Shown: positions 1 through 8,984, counted from the stretch's first letter. The stretch: 64,000 nt of DNA from RUG572 sp051884915 (GCA_051884915.1 JBJEWF010000020.1:21248-85247), one strand, 5' to 3'. Notes: generated by a model from the sequence alone, not told the origin. A program made the numbers and translations.

Positions 1-1120
1 GCGTTCCGCCATGAACGGCAAATCCGTCGTCGAACTCGTCGACCTCCGTCCCGAGGGCGCGAAGCTGCGCGACGATGGCCGCGATCCGGTCCGTTTCCTT
101 GTAGCGGAGCTCCCGGGCTTCGCGCACGACGGTCGTGCCCTCGGCAAAAGCCGCGACGGCGGCGATCGCCGGCAATTCGTCAATCGACCGGACCACCAGG
201 CCGCCCCTGATTTCGGTCGCCTTCAGGGGGGCGGCTTCAAGCGCGACGTCGGCGACCGGCTCGCCGCATTCTTCGCGCCCGTTCGCGCACGTGACGTTCG
301 CGCCCATGGCCTTCAGGACGTCCAGAATGCCCGTGCGCGTTTCGTTCACGCCCACCCCGGCGACCACGATGCGGCTCCCCGGCACCAGCGCGGCGGCGCA
401 CAGCAGGAACGCCGCCGACGAGATGTCGCCCGCCAGCGTCCCGTCCAACGGCGACAGCGGCCGCGACAGCGGCCTGACGCGCGTCGTCCAGCCGTCCGAC
501 GCGATGTCGGCGCCCATCGCCGTCAGCATCCGGACGGTATGGTCGCGCACGGGGCCGGGAACCGTGAACCGGCATTCCGCAGACGCGCCCAAAGCGGCAA
601 TCTGGAGACAGCTCAGGACCTGGGCGGACGCCACGGGAACGTCGTACGAAAGGCCTCCCAGCGCATGCCGCCCGAATTCAAGCGGCGCGCAGCCGTTCCG
701 CGTTCGCACGACCGCGCCCATCCGCGCCAGCGGATCGGCAATGCGGCCCATCGGGCGTTTCCGCAAACCCTCGCTTCCGTCCAGCGTGCAGGCCGTTCCC
801 GTGCCGGCCACGGCGCCGGCGAGCAGGCGGATCGTCGTGGCGGAGTTGCCGCAATGGGCGACGCAGGCCGATCCCGGAAAGGGCCGATAGCCGTTTCCCC
901 GGATTCTGAGGACGCCGTTTTCGAGCGTCGACCCGACGCCCAGGGAAGACAGCGCGCCCCGCATGGCCCGCGTGACGCCGCTGTCGGGATACCGGCGGAC
1001 GGTCGACTCGCCCTCGGCCAGGGCGGCGAACAGCGCGGCCCGATGGGCCAGCGATTTGTCCCCCGGCACGGAAACGCGTCCCTTCAGCGGGGCCGTTGCG
1101 GGAGTCAGGCGCAGATCCAT
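1..1120 (-). CDS. aroA: 3-phosphoshikimate 1-carboxyvinyltransferase (EPSP synthase), 3' end cut by window edge
   Basis: Catalyses transfer of the enolpyruvyl group from PEP to shikimate-3-phosphate, the sixth step of the shikimate pathway, in the cytoplasm. The reading frame starts with ATG at 1120 and stays open to the window edge, giving 373 residues of an expected 430 or so. The N-terminus has the family motif GDKSLAHRA (usually GDKSxxHR) and then AHCGNSATTIRLLAG, matching the conserved GNSGTxxRL block. DGSEGLRKRPMGR and RYKETDRIAA also fit the family. The gene begins 6 bp after the stop of the Wzc-like gene, so it is probably read through from the exopolysaccharide operon, although its role is unrelated. 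Only the C-terminal 55-60 residues are missing. Confidence 0.95.
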   Translation of the reverse strand, partial: MDLRLTPATAPLKGRVSVPGDKSLAHRAALFAALAEGESTVRRYPDSGVTRAMRGALSSLGVGSTLENGVLRIRGNGYRPFPGSACVAHCGNSATTIRLLAGAVAGTGTACTLDGSEGLRKRPMGRIADPLARMGAVVRTRNGCAPLEFGRHALGGLSYDVPVASAQVLSCLQIAALGASAECRFTVPGPVRDHTVRMLTAMGADIASDGWTTRVRPLSRPLSPLDGTLAGDISSAAFLLCAAALVPGSRIVVAGVGVNETRTGILDVLKAMGANVTCANGREECGEPVADVALEAAPLKATEIRGGLVVRSIDELPAIAAVAAFAEGTTVVREARELRYKETDRIAAIVAQLRALGTEVDEFDDGFAVHGGT

Positions 1121-1126
1121 AGCCGG

Positions 1127-3550
1127 CTATTCCTCGTCGACCAGATCCGGACTCACCGCCGCGTGACGGGCATGCGGTTGCGCGGCGGCCGCGCCTTCCA
1201 CGGACGCGGGCGCGTCTTCGGCCTTGGCGGCCGGCTCCTTTTTCGCGGTCTCGGTCGGCGCATACGGACGATAGCCGCCGCCGTATGCGCGATACCCGCC
1301 ATAGCCGCCATAGCCGTACCCGTAGCCGGAGGCGTGGCCCAACTGGCTGAACGCGGCCGAACCCATGTCGACGTCGTTGACGACGATGCCGATGACCGTC
1401 GCCCCCGACTCGGCCAGGCTCCGCGCCGCATGCTGGATGGGCTTGAAGTGCGTGCGGTCCGGGCAGCACATGATCATCACGGAATCGACCATCGAGGCCA
1501 AGGTCATGACGTCGCCCACGATGCCGAACGGCGGCGAGTCGACGATGACGCGGTCGTAGTGTTCGCGCGCCCACTTGAAGAAATCGGGGACGATGTCCGA
1601 ACCCATGATGGACGCGGGATTGACGTTGTCCGGCGGCAGCGAGCCCATCACTTCGAGGTTCTCGATTCCGCTCTGCATCGCCAGCCCCTTGAAATCGCGG
1701 GCGCCGTCCTTGCGCGACAGATAGTGCGAGAAGGAGTGGTCCTTGTCGATCGTCAATCCCCACACGCGCGCCAGCCGCGGACGGCGCATGTCGAAATCGA
1801 CCAGCAGCGTGCGCTTGCCGGCCTGCGCGCTTGAAATCGCCAGCGAACACGACGCGATCGTCTTCCCTTCGCCCGGCTGCGTCGACATGATGAGCAGCAC
1901 CTGGGAAATCGGCTGGTAGCGCGGAGAATCCAACAGGTTTCTCAGCCCGGCCATGATTTCGGCAAACTGCGAATACTTGTTGTCGGCAATGAATTTGGCG
2001 ACCTGCTCGCGCTGCTTCCGGCGGATGTGGGGCAGCACCGCCAGCACCTTCAGCGACAGCCGGACTTCGATGTCGGACAGGGAGACGATGGTGTCTTCCA
2101 GATGGTCGAGGATGAGGACGAACAGCAGGCCCAGCGCAAAGGACAGCACGCCGCCGATGGTGAAGATGACCAGCGGATTGGGGAGCACCGGCTTCTCGGG
2201 CGTGGGCGCGGGACGGCCGACGCGGATGATTTCATTGTTCTGCTCCGCCAGAATCCGGGCCGCGTTCTCCCGCTGCATCAGATCGGCCAGCGTGTCGTAG
2301 TAGACCTTCCCCTCCTGCTCCAGCTGCTTCAGTCCCGCGTCGGCCTGGACGATCTTCTGGCCAATGCGGGCGAGCTCGTTGCGGAAGTCCTCGCTTTTCT
2401 TCTTGAAGGCGGCCAGCTGGTTCTTGTAGGCTTTCAGGTTGCCGTTCGCCGTCGCAAGGGCCCGGGAGACGGCGTCGACAAACTGCTGCTTGACCGTCTC
2501 GACCTCCTTCTCCTTCGCCTTCACCTCCGGGTGGTTCGTCGTGTATTTCGCCAGAAGCGCGGTCTGCTCCATCTTCGCGGTCTGAAGCGTCGCATAGGCC
2601 TGGTAGATTTCGGAGGAACGCGGGACGGCCGTCGGGAGCGCGCCGAAGTCCTCCGGCGTCTCCTGGGCCGCCTGAAGGACCTTCTCCCATTCCTGGGCCG
2701 CCGTCACCTCCGCCTGCATCGCCAGCACGTCCGCCGTCGTCTTCTGGAGCGACTGCTGGAGGATCTCCCGCTCCGAATTCAAGCTGTCGATCTTGTTTTC
2801 GGCACGGAACTTCCGAATGGCGTCTTCGTTGTCCCGGACCACCCGGCGCTGTTTTTCAACCTGCTCGTGAATCTGCGCGACGGCTTTGTCGCACCTGAGC
2901 TTGTTCTCTTCGTCCGTAAACGACTCGATGGCCTCGGCGTACGCATTCGCCAGGGAAGACGCGAGGCTGGCCGACGTCGAACGGACGGCAATCGTGATCA
3001 GGCGCGAATTCCGGATCAGTTCGAGTTCGGAATTCACGAGCGCCTCGACCAGTTCCTTGTCGGTCACCGTCGAGGCCGGATGATTGGCCCGATACTGCTG
3101 GATGATCTTCTGGACGATCTTGTCCGAACGCCAGTCCGACTGGCGCGTGTTGAAGACTTCCGCGTAGTTGTTGCCGAGATCGGGTCCGCTCATCTCCATC
3201 AGCGTCCCGTTGTTCCCCTGGGGCCGGCGCATGTCCATCGTAAACTCGCTCTTGGCCTCGTAGATCGTCGGGGAAATCCGATAGACCGCAAACGCGGCGA
3301 CAAGGCCGATCAGCAGAAACACGAGGATGGAGATCCAGCGCTGGGCAACGACCCGGAGGATGCGGCCAAGGGTAACCGTGCCGACGAGCGAATCATCGTC
3401 CGAACCGGCGCCCTGCCCGCCGCGCGCCCCCCCGTAGTAGTACGGAGCCTGTCCGCCATAAGCCGATTGCGCGCTGCCGTAGTAGATCGGCGCCTTGCTG
3501 GCCGTGCCATAATAGAGCGGTTTCTTCCCGTATGTCGAACTTGATGCCAT
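1127..3550 (-). CDS. Wzc-type polysaccharide co-polymerase / tyrosine autokinase
   Basis: An inner-membrane protein that controls chain length and export of an exopolysaccharide through cycles of tyrosine autophosphorylation. A cytoplasmic N-terminal tail precedes a first membrane helix at about residues 73-90. A Wzz domain with a long coiled coil follows, then a second helix near 455-480 and a BY-kinase domain. The kinase has Walker A QPGEGKT near residue 557, Walker A' LLVDFDMRRP and Walker B DRVIVDSPP. The C-terminal tail is Tyr/Gly-rich (GYGYGYGGYGGYRAYGGGYRPY, 8 Tyr), as expected for the autophosphorylation cluster. Unusually, the first 40 residues also hold 9 tyrosines in YYG-like repeats. 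It lies 15 bp after the polymerase-like gene, in the same operon as wza. Confidence 0.93.
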   Translation of the reverse strand: MASSSTYGKKPLYYGTASKAPIYYGSAQSAYGGQAPYYYGGARGGQGAGSDDDSLVGTVTLGRILRVVAQRWISILVFLLIGLVAAFAVYRISPTIYEAKSEFTMDMRRPQGNNGTLMEMSGPDLGNNYAEVFNTRQSDWRSDKIVQKIIQQYRANHPASTVTDKELVEALVNSELELIRNSRLITIAVRSTSASLASSLANAYAEAIESFTDEENKLRCDKAVAQIHEQVEKQRRVVRDNEDAIRKFRAENKIDSLNSEREILQQSLQKTTADVLAMQAEVTAAQEWEKVLQAAQETPEDFGALPTAVPRSSEIYQAYATLQTAKMEQTALLAKYTTNHPEVKAKEKEVETVKQQFVDAVSRALATANGNLKAYKNQLAAFKKKSEDFRNELARIGQKIVQADAGLKQLEQEGKVYYDTLADLMQRENAARILAEQNNEIIRVGRPAPTPEKPVLPNPLVIFTIGGVLSFALGLLFVLILDHLEDTIVSLSDIEVRLSLKVLAVLPHIRRKQREQVAKFIADNKYSQFAEIMAGLRNLLDSPRYQPISQVLLIMSTQPGEGKTIASCSLAISSAQAGKRTLLVDFDMRRPRLARVWGLTIDKDHSFSHYLSRKDGARDFKGLAMQSGIENLEVMGSLPPDNVNPASIMGSDIVPDFFKWAREHYDRVIVDSPPFGIVGDVMTLASMVDSVMIMCCPDRTHFKPIQHAARSLAESGATVIGIVVNDVDMGSAAFSQLGHASGYGYGYGGYGGYRAYGGGYRPYAPTETAKKEPAAKAEDAPASVEGAAAAQPHARHAAVSPDLVDEE

Positions 3551-3564
3551 AATGCCCTCCAGGC

Positions 3565-5019
3565 CTACGCGGCCGCCATCCGCCGTTCGCTTTCCGATTC
3601 GGCCTGACGCGATCTTCCCCTGGGAAACGACGCGGTACAGAGCGCCAGCGGAACAACCACCGCAAAACCAATGGCCGGGATCGACAGTTCAGGCAACCAG
3701 GCCGACTCCACCGCCATCAGGACCAGAATGACCGGAAGCGTCCAGACAATCGGCGGGACGGCGTACGCGAAAACGTCGGCATCGTCGACGGTGCGCAGGA
3801 ACTGATAGGACTGGACCAGCCGGCTGACGTAGTACCACAGCATCAAGCCCAGGCCGACGAGCAGCAGCAGGCAGCCGACGATTCCCCGTTCGGCCAGAAG
3901 CGTCCAGTACGAGTTCTGCGCGAACAGCGGCTTCGCGGCCATCACGGCCCAATCCGCCTTCTCGGCGAGAAACGGCACGTTCAGACCGTACGCGCCGAGC
4001 CCGACGCCGCCCCACGGATGGGCCATCCACATCTGCCGGCCAATCCGCGACAGGGCCTCGCCATTCTGGCGCATCGCCTCGGTCATCAGCAGGTCCACGT
4101 CAACGCCCCTCGCCTTGGCCGCGACAACCGATTCGGGCGAAAAGGAAACCAGCAGGAACACCGACAACGCGGCGCCGAGCAGAAGCAACACCAGACTTCT
4201 TGCAACCGCCCCCACCGATCCGGCACGGTTCAGGTACAGAAGGCACCAGATTGTCGTCAGAACGGCCGCGACCGTCCAGCCGACCGCCACGACGGGCGGG
4301 GAGAAGAACAGAAGGCCGGAAACGTTCCCCATCACGGCAACGAAGAACGGCAGACGCGCGGCTTTCCAGTTGCGCGCTTCCGCGACAACGCCGCTTGCGA
4401 TGCCCAGCAGCAGCCAGGTGCCGAAGATCATCGACCAGAACGGCCCCTTGTCAAGCCCGCCCACGGCCATGTCGACGAAGAACGCCTCTCCGTTGCAGGC
4501 GCAGACGGACGCCGCAATGCCGCCCAGCCCCACGACCAGAGACCCCATCAGGCCCAAAAACAGGCGGGCGCCCAGACCGATGGAATGGCGAATGCCCATG
4601 GTCACGACCATCAGGCCGACGGCAACCGCCCAGGGGAGAAAACCGCTTTCGCGCGTCGACGCCGGCAGGGCCGTCATCGACGGCTCCTTGACCAGCCACG
4701 TCGTCTGCTCGGGGTCGTAGACCACCTCGATGCCCGTGTTCAGACACCGGATCGTCGCGCCGACAACGACCAGCAGGAAGAAATAGAATACCGGATCCCC
4801 CGCAATCCGCCCGCGGACGCGCGCGCGCGCAGACGAAAGCCGCTCGCCGGCAAGAATGGAAGGCTCAAGAAAAATCCAAACCGCCGCGAATGCGCTCAAC
4901 CACAGGATCACGGCGCCAAGCCATGCGGCGGTGAGAAAGGGCGTGAGCGCAAGCGGGAGGGCCGCCAGCAAAGCCAGATGCGCCGACAGCCCGTATTTGG
5001 TGAGAAACTTCTGGATCAT
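3565..5019 (-). CDS. O-antigen ligase / Wzy-type polysaccharide polymerase-like membrane protein
   Basis: A polytopic protein of 484 residues with about 10-12 hydrophobic segments. A large soluble loop occupies about residues 295-370 and contains HPWGGVGLGAYGLN and the family-typical AQNSYWTLLAERGIVG, which resembles the NxxLxxLxExGxxG pattern of the O-antigen ligase/polymerase (Wzy_C) superfamily. Such proteins polymerise or transfer lipid-linked oligosaccharides on the periplasmic face of the inner membrane. It sits between the barrel gene and the Wzc-type kinase, so polymerisation of the exported exopolysaccharide is the best guess. The sequence does not distinguish polymerase from ligase. 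Confidence 0.8.
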   Translation of the reverse strand: MIQKFLTKYGLSAHLALLAALPLALTPFLTAAWLGAVILWLSAFAAVWIFLEPSILAGERLSSARARVRGRIAGDPVFYFFLLVVVGATIRCLNTGIEVVYDPEQTTWLVKEPSMTALPASTRESGFLPWAVAVGLMVVTMGIRHSIGLGARLFLGLMGSLVVGLGGIAASVCACNGEAFFVDMAVGGLDKGPFWSMIFGTWLLLGIASGVVAEARNWKAARLPFFVAVMGNVSGLLFFSPPVVAVGWTVAAVLTTIWCLLYLNRAGSVGAVARSLVLLLLGAALSVFLLVSFSPESVVAAKARGVDVDLLMTEAMRQNGEALSRIGRQMWMAHPWGGVGLGAYGLNVPFLAEKADWAVMAAKPLFAQNSYWTLLAERGIVGCLLLLVGLGLMLWYYVSRLVQSYQFLRTVDDADVFAYAVPPIVWTLPVILVLMAVESAWLPELSIPAIGFAVVVPLALCTASFPRGRSRQAESESERRMAAA

Positions 5020-5045
5020 TCAACCATACCCGCCGCCACGCCGGA

Positions 5046-6305
5046 TCAATAGTGGAAACGGACGCCGACCGTGCCGCGGAAACGGTCATAGTCGTACTGC
5101 TCGTAATCGTCGCACCACTCCTCTTCCCACGTGGCATTGGCGAAAATCGACATCCAGCGATTGAGCGTGTAGTCCGCCCCGATGCGAACCGAAAGCAGAT
5201 CCTCGTCGTAGTCGTTGCGATACGTCAGATAGCGGTCGTTGTAGACCGTCTCCTCGCGGCGGTAGGAGATGTCGGCATGCAGACGCATCCGGTCGCCCAG
5301 CGTCAGGTAGGACACCCCCAAGCCGATCGAGTAAACCTTGATGGCCTGGCCCAGCGAACGCTCGGACGGCTGGTAGTAGCTCGAACCCAACGCCGAAATC
5401 TGCCACTGCCGCGCCAACTGCCAATTGGCGGACAGCGAATACGTCCACCCGCTGTCCGCATTGCTCTGCCCGCCATAGTCGAGCCAGGACGAACCGACGA
5501 GCACGCGGTAGGTGATGCGTTCGGTTGCGTGCGTCCCGAGACCGGCCTGGATCGTCCACACGGTGCTGTCGTTGCTGTAATTGCTGTAACCGGAACCCTT
5601 CTTCTGCGTGTAGTCGGAATAGCCGCCGGCAATCAGCAGATCCGTCCATTTCGAGGCGGCATAGCCGGCCTGGATTCCCGCCGAATATTCAGACCACCCG
5701 TAAAGCGGCGCGTACTTGCCCGTGTCGTTCTTGTAGTCCAGCCAGTTGTACTGCCCCTGGACGTCCATGTGCCAGCGTTCGGTGAAGCGGCGCTCCAGCA
5801 CGCCGGAAACGTCCACCTTCTGGCGGTCGCGCCAGATGCCGCGACCGTCGTTCGACATCAGACTGTCGGACTGGCTGATGCAGGCGTAGCGTTCCGTCAG
5901 CAACAGGTTCCAGCCCTTGCCGCTGGTCGCCTCGACGTTCGACCACTTGTAGGAAAGCGACTCGCCGTAGCTGTTCTCGCCCATGTTCGAATTGTACTCG
6001 CAATAGGCGTTGTAGCGATACCAAAGCGATCCCGCCAGTTCCCAGCGGTCGCTCTTCCACGTGAACTCGGCGCCGGGATTCACCAGGAAGATGCTGTCGG
6101 CGTCGGCGTGGTGGAGCGTGTCGATGTTGGAATCGTACGTGTAGGACAGCGAAACGTAGGGTTTGATTGTCAAGCGGTTGTTGGCAAAACGGAATCCCTG
6201 CGGCTTGTTCGCCTCCGATCCATTGCCATGACCTTCATTCTCGGCCCCTGCCGGCAAGAACGCCAACGCCGTGATCGACAAGAGAGCTGTAATCTCCGTT
6301 TTCAT
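5046..6305 (-). CDS. Outer-membrane beta-barrel protein of the exopolysaccharide cluster
   Basis: A 419-residue secreted protein with a signal peptide (MKTEITALLSITALAFLPAGA) followed by alternating hydrophobic and polar strands rich in Tyr and Trp. It ends in FRGTVGVRFHY, an aromatic C-terminal residue typical of BAM-inserted barrels. The segment KPYVSLSYTYDSNID, with DSN soon after the N-terminus, is typical of the putative beta-barrel porin / EpsL-like family found in exopolysaccharide loci. A strong ribosome binding site (AGGGGGT) precedes the ATG. It lies between a helical secreted protein and the polymerase-like gene. It may form the outer-membrane exit or a scaffold for the polymer; this role is inferred from context only. 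Confidence 0.8.
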   Translation of the reverse strand: MKTEITALLSITALAFLPAGAENEGHGNGSEANKPQGFRFANNRLTIKPYVSLSYTYDSNIDTLHHADADSIFLVNPGAEFTWKSDRWELAGSLWYRYNAYCEYNSNMGENSYGESLSYKWSNVEATSGKGWNLLLTERYACISQSDSLMSNDGRGIWRDRQKVDVSGVLERRFTERWHMDVQGQYNWLDYKNDTGKYAPLYGWSEYSAGIQAGYAASKWTDLLIAGGYSDYTQKKGSGYSNYSNDSTVWTIQAGLGTHATERITYRVLVGSSWLDYGGQSNADSGWTYSLSANWQLARQWQISALGSSYYQPSERSLGQAIKVYSIGLGVSYLTLGDRMRLHADISYRREETVYNDRYLTYRNDYDEDLLSVRIGADYTLNRWMSIFANATWEEEWCDDYEQYDYDRFRGTVGVRFHY

Positions 6306-6333
6306 GTGCGACCCCCTTTAAAATTCCAGCGGC

Positions 6334-7362
6334 TCAGAACCCAATACCCTGATTGCCATACGGTCCCGGCTCGGGGCCCGGTTCGGAACCCGGCTCGTCG
6401 CCACGGTCATGCGTGTAGTACGGATTGCCGTTCCCGGCATTCGTGCCCGAACGCGTGCCGCCGACGCCGTCCCTGCTCTGCACGAATGCGCGCGGGACGC
6501 GGTTCAAGCCGATATCCGCCTGGTCGGGATTCGGCGCAATGCCCACAATGCCCGGCACGACGAACGACGCGCCGGCCAGCCGGGAGGCGGGAGGCGTCAT
6601 CCCCGAAGTCGCGGCCTGCAGATCGCCCAACAGCGCGTCCATCACCTGCTGCGACCCCGACAACCGCATCACGATCGCGTGATCCGGCTCCTCGCCCGCC
6701 TGGGCAAAGCCCAGCATTGGATTGTAGGTCTGCTCCTGCCCGTCGCCCATCGCCGGCTTGATCCACTCGTTCTTCGCCTGCTCGCGCACCGAAGCGTCGG
6801 GCAGCAGCGCGACCAGCGTGTCGGTCAGATCGGCCGGCGAACCGCCCGACGCGCGGAGGAACATGAGAATCGCAAACGTCCCGCGAACGTCCGCGTTCTC
6901 GGCCTTCTGGCAGCGCTCGATGATCGTCGCCATCGCGCTCTTGGCGATCTCGACGAACTTCTCGTCGGACATGCCCTGCGCGCGGCTGAAAAGCTCGGTC
7001 GCGAAACGCTCGTTGATGTCCGTCAGGAATTCCGGCGGCACTGTGGCGAAAACTTCCGCAAGCACGGCCGCGCGGTTCTCCCGGGTGGCGCCCGAGACCG
7101 CCGCCCGGTTCGCCGCGTAGAACGCGGCGGCCCGCGTCTCGTCCGACCCCGGCATCTTGCCGATCGCCTCGTTGATCTCGGCCAGGAAAGCCGTCTGGTC
7201 GGACGCCGACAGCTGTCCGATCGTATTCTTCAGCGTCTCAGGATTCTGGGCGCTTGGACTTACCAGGTTATGCCACTCCGAACGAGGCATCTCGGCCAAC
7301 GCCGCGAACGGAAGCGCGAGCGCCAGCATGCACGTCGGCGCGATCTTCTTTATGCCCTTCAT
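6334..7362 (-). CDS. Secreted helical protein of unknown function in exopolysaccharide operon
   Basis: I do not recognise this family. The start is placed at ATG 7362, which has an AGGGAGG ribosome binding site 6-7 nt upstream. A TTG codon 27 nt earlier keeps the frame open but overlaps the previous stop. The 342-residue product begins with a signal peptide (MKGIKKIAPTCMLALALPFAALA). The next 200 residues are mostly predicted amphipathic helix, with several Ala/Glu-rich segments reminiscent of helical-repeat proteins. The C-terminal 100 residues are low complexity, ending in an EPGSEPGPEPGPYG-type Pro/Gly/Glu tail. Its position between wza and the barrel gene argues for a periplasmic role in polymer export. 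No catalytic motif is visible. Confidence 0.75.
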   Translation of the reverse strand: MKGIKKIAPTCMLALALPFAALAEMPRSEWHNLVSPSAQNPETLKNTIGQLSASDQTAFLAEINEAIGKMPGSDETRAAAFYAANRAAVSGATRENRAAVLAEVFATVPPEFLTDINERFATELFSRAQGMSDEKFVEIAKSAMATIIERCQKAENADVRGTFAILMFLRASGGSPADLTDTLVALLPDASVREQAKNEWIKPAMGDGQEQTYNPMLGFAQAGEEPDHAIVMRLSGSQQVMDALLGDLQAATSGMTPPASRLAGASFVVPGIVGIAPNPDQADIGLNRVPRAFVQSRDGVGGTRSGTNAGNGNPYYTHDRGDEPGSEPGPEPGPYGNQGIGF

Positions 7363-7385
7363 CGTCAGTACCTCCCTCTTCCAGA

Positions 7386-8093
7386 TCAATACCAGGACAT
7401 CGGCACCCAGACAACGTCTCCTGCCTTGAGGAGCATGTCCTTGTCGGCTCGTCCCTTTTCGCCGATTTCAACCAGATCGACAATCGTCTTCGTCTGCTTG
7501 CCGTCCTTGTCGCAACGGGTGACCTGGACCCTGCGCTTGTCGGCAATGGACGTCACCCCGCCCGCGAGGAAAAGCGCCCGCGTCAGCCTCAGATCCTGCG
7601 TCGACGGCACGTCGACCGGGCCATTGCGCATGACCTCGCCCATGACCGTCACCGTGCCCCAGGGCGAAACGTTCTTGCCCGGCTCGTAGACGAACGTCGC
7701 CGAACAGGAAGGCGCCCGGTAGAACTCCTTGTAGGCCGCCTCGATCTTCTGCTGCAGTTCGACCAGCGTCAACCCCTGGCACTTGATCTGACCGACCAGC
7801 TCCATCGAGATGTTGCCGTCGGGATCGACGACGTACTGCCGCACGTCGCGTCCCGGCGAACCCATCGCGGTGACCGAAATCGCCAGCATGATGCCCGGAC
7901 GCACCAGAGGCCCGGCGAAATAGGTCGCCGCCAGCCCGTTCGTCTCCACGTTCGCGCGGCGCGCGCCGCCGTCTTCCAACTCGTCCAGAAAGTTCTGCAC
8001 GGTCTCGCATCCGCAGACCAGACACGCGACACCTGCGCAGAACAGGCGCAAAAACACTCTTTTGAATTTCGAAATCATTCGGTTTTTCTTCAC
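7386..8093 (-). CDS. Wza-type polysaccharide export lipoprotein
   Basis: An outer-membrane lipoprotein forming the export channel with the Wzc-like partner encoded downstream. The 235-residue protein has a signal peptide ending in a lipobox-like ACLVCGC. A Poly_export domain (RPGIMLAISVTAMGSPGRDVRQYVVDPDGNISMELVGQIKCQGLTLVELQQKIEA) comes next. An SLBB-type segment follows (VTVMGEVMRNGPVDVPSTQDLRLTRALFLAGG). It is shorter than E. coli Wza (379 aa), having one clear SLBB-like repeat and no obvious C-terminal amphipathic helix. The start used is GTG 8093 (MKKNRMISKF); ATG 8078, five codons later, is equally possible because neither has a strong ribosome binding site. It is the first gene of the exopolysaccharide operon, with its own promoter. 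Confidence 0.9.
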   Translation of the reverse strand: MKKNRMISKFKRVFLRLFCAGVACLVCGCETVQNFLDELEDGGARRANVETNGLAATYFAGPLVRPGIMLAISVTAMGSPGRDVRQYVVDPDGNISMELVGQIKCQGLTLVELQQKIEAAYKEFYRAPSCSATFVYEPGKNVSPWGTVTVMGEVMRNGPVDVPSTQDLRLTRALFLAGGVTSIADKRRVQVTRCDKDGKQTKTIVDLVEIGEKGRADKDMLLKAGDVVWVPMSWY

Positions 8094-8125
8094 GGCAGGA
8101 GAGGCAATCCCCTCGTGCGCATCTT

Positions 8126-8154
8126 ATGATACGCTTTTTCTTCAGAAGTGGCAA
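8126..8154 (-). promoter_or_regulatory. Sigma-70-like promoter of the exopolysaccharide operon
   Basis: On the minus strand, a -35 box TTGCCA (8149-8154) is separated by exactly 17 bp from a -10 box TATCAT (8126-8131). The predicted transcript would start about 25 nt before the wza start codon. The same -35 hexamer with a 17-bp spacer recurs at the giant surface protein gene (60218-60246). Confidence 0.6.
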
Positions 8155-8193
8155 TAGCCAAATTTGCGGCAAATGCAAACACCGCGAAGAACC

Positions 8194-8227
8194 GGACGGG
8201 CCGCCGTCGGACGACGGCGGTCCGTCC
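8194..8227 (-). terminator. GC-rich hairpin after rplI, without U-tract
   Basis: An inverted repeat of two 15-nt arms (8194-8208 and 8213-8227) with one mismatch and a 4-nt loop lies 18 bp after the rplI stop. It sits between the ribosomal operon and the exopolysaccharide promoter. There is no run of T after it on the minus strand, so it would be a non-canonical terminator or a 3'-end stabilising stem. Confidence 0.5.
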
Positions 8228-8245
8228 TCGCTTGCCCCCGCGAGA

Positions 8246-8701
8246 TCAGGCGGCGGCTTCCACGACCTTCACCTTGAACGGGACGTTCACGCCCTCGCCC
8301 AGGTCGATCTTCGCGTCGTACTCGCCGACTTCCTTGAGTTCGTCGGGCAGATCGAGCTGCGACCGCTCCAGCTTGACCTGGCGGTCGCCCTCGATGGCGG
8401 CCAGCAGATCCGTGACGTTCACGCTGCCGTAGAGCTTCGTCCCGTCGACCGTGCGGGCGCTCACCGTGATGACCAGCCCCGTCAGCTTCTTCGCCAGCTC
8501 GTTCGCCGCGTCCTTGCGCGCCTTGCGCTCGGCGGCGCGCTGCGCTTCGAGTTTCGCCAGACGGCGGCGGGCGGCCTGCGTCACCGGCTCCGCGAGCTTC
8601 TGCGGGATGAGCATGTTGCGCGCGTAGCCCGGCGCAACCGTGACGACGTCGCCGGCCTTGCCGAGCTTCTTCACGTCGGACATCAACAACACTTCGACCA
8701 T
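8246..8701 (-). CDS. rplI: 50S ribosomal protein bL9
   Basis: A 151-residue ribosomal protein that binds 23S rRNA domain V at the base of the L1 stalk. The N-terminal domain has the family signature (VEVLLMSDVKKLGKAGDVVTVAPGYARNMLIPQKLA, matching GxxGxxxxVxxGYxRNxLxPxxxA). A long charged connecting helix (LAKLEAQRAAERKARKDAANELAKKL) leads to the C-terminal domain. Length is normal. It is the last gene of rpsF-ssb-rpsR-rplI, a widely conserved order, and begins 15 bp after the rpsR stop with a GAAAGGAGG ribosome binding site. Confidence 0.98.
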   Translation of the reverse strand: MVEVLLMSDVKKLGKAGDVVTVAPGYARNMLIPQKLAEPVTQAARRRLAKLEAQRAAERKARKDAANELAKKLTGLVITVSARTVDGTKLYGSVNVTDLLAAIEGDRQVKLERSQLDLPDELKEVGEYDAKIDLGEGVNVPFKVKVVEAAA

Positions 8702-8715
8702 TGCGTCCTCCTTTC

Positions 8716-8958
8716 TCAGGCCATGAGGCCCATGTTGCGCGCGCGGCGGACGCCCTTCTTGATCTGGCGCTGCTGCATCGAGGTGACGCCCGTCACGCGG
8801 GCGGGGATGATCTTGCCGAACTCAGTCACATAGTGCCTGAGGACTTCGATGTCGTTGATGTCGATCTTGTCGTTCGCGGGGATGGCGGGACGGCGGCGGG
8901 AGACGAACTCGCCGCGATCTTCGCGATCCGAACGCTCATTTCTTTTCTGATAAGCCAT
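8716..8958 (-). CDS. rpsR: 30S ribosomal protein bS18
   Basis: An 80-residue protein of the 30S platform that pairs with bS6. The core IDINDIEVLRHYVTEFGKIIPARVTGVTSMQQRQIKKGVRRARNMGLM matches the family signature (Y-x-x-x-F-x-x-x-x-G-x-I-x-x-x-R-x-T, then QR-x-x-x-x-x-I-x-x-A/V-R-x-x-A/R). No zinc-binding Cys cluster is present at the N-terminus, so this is a C-minus form. It lies between ssb and rplI. Confidence 0.98.
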   Translation of the reverse strand: MAYQKRNERSDREDRGEFVSRRRPAIPANDKIDINDIEVLRHYVTEFGKIIPARVTGVTSMQQRQIKKGVRRARNMGLMA

Positions 8959-8984
8959 TTTCCGATTCCTTTGCTGAATTCATT

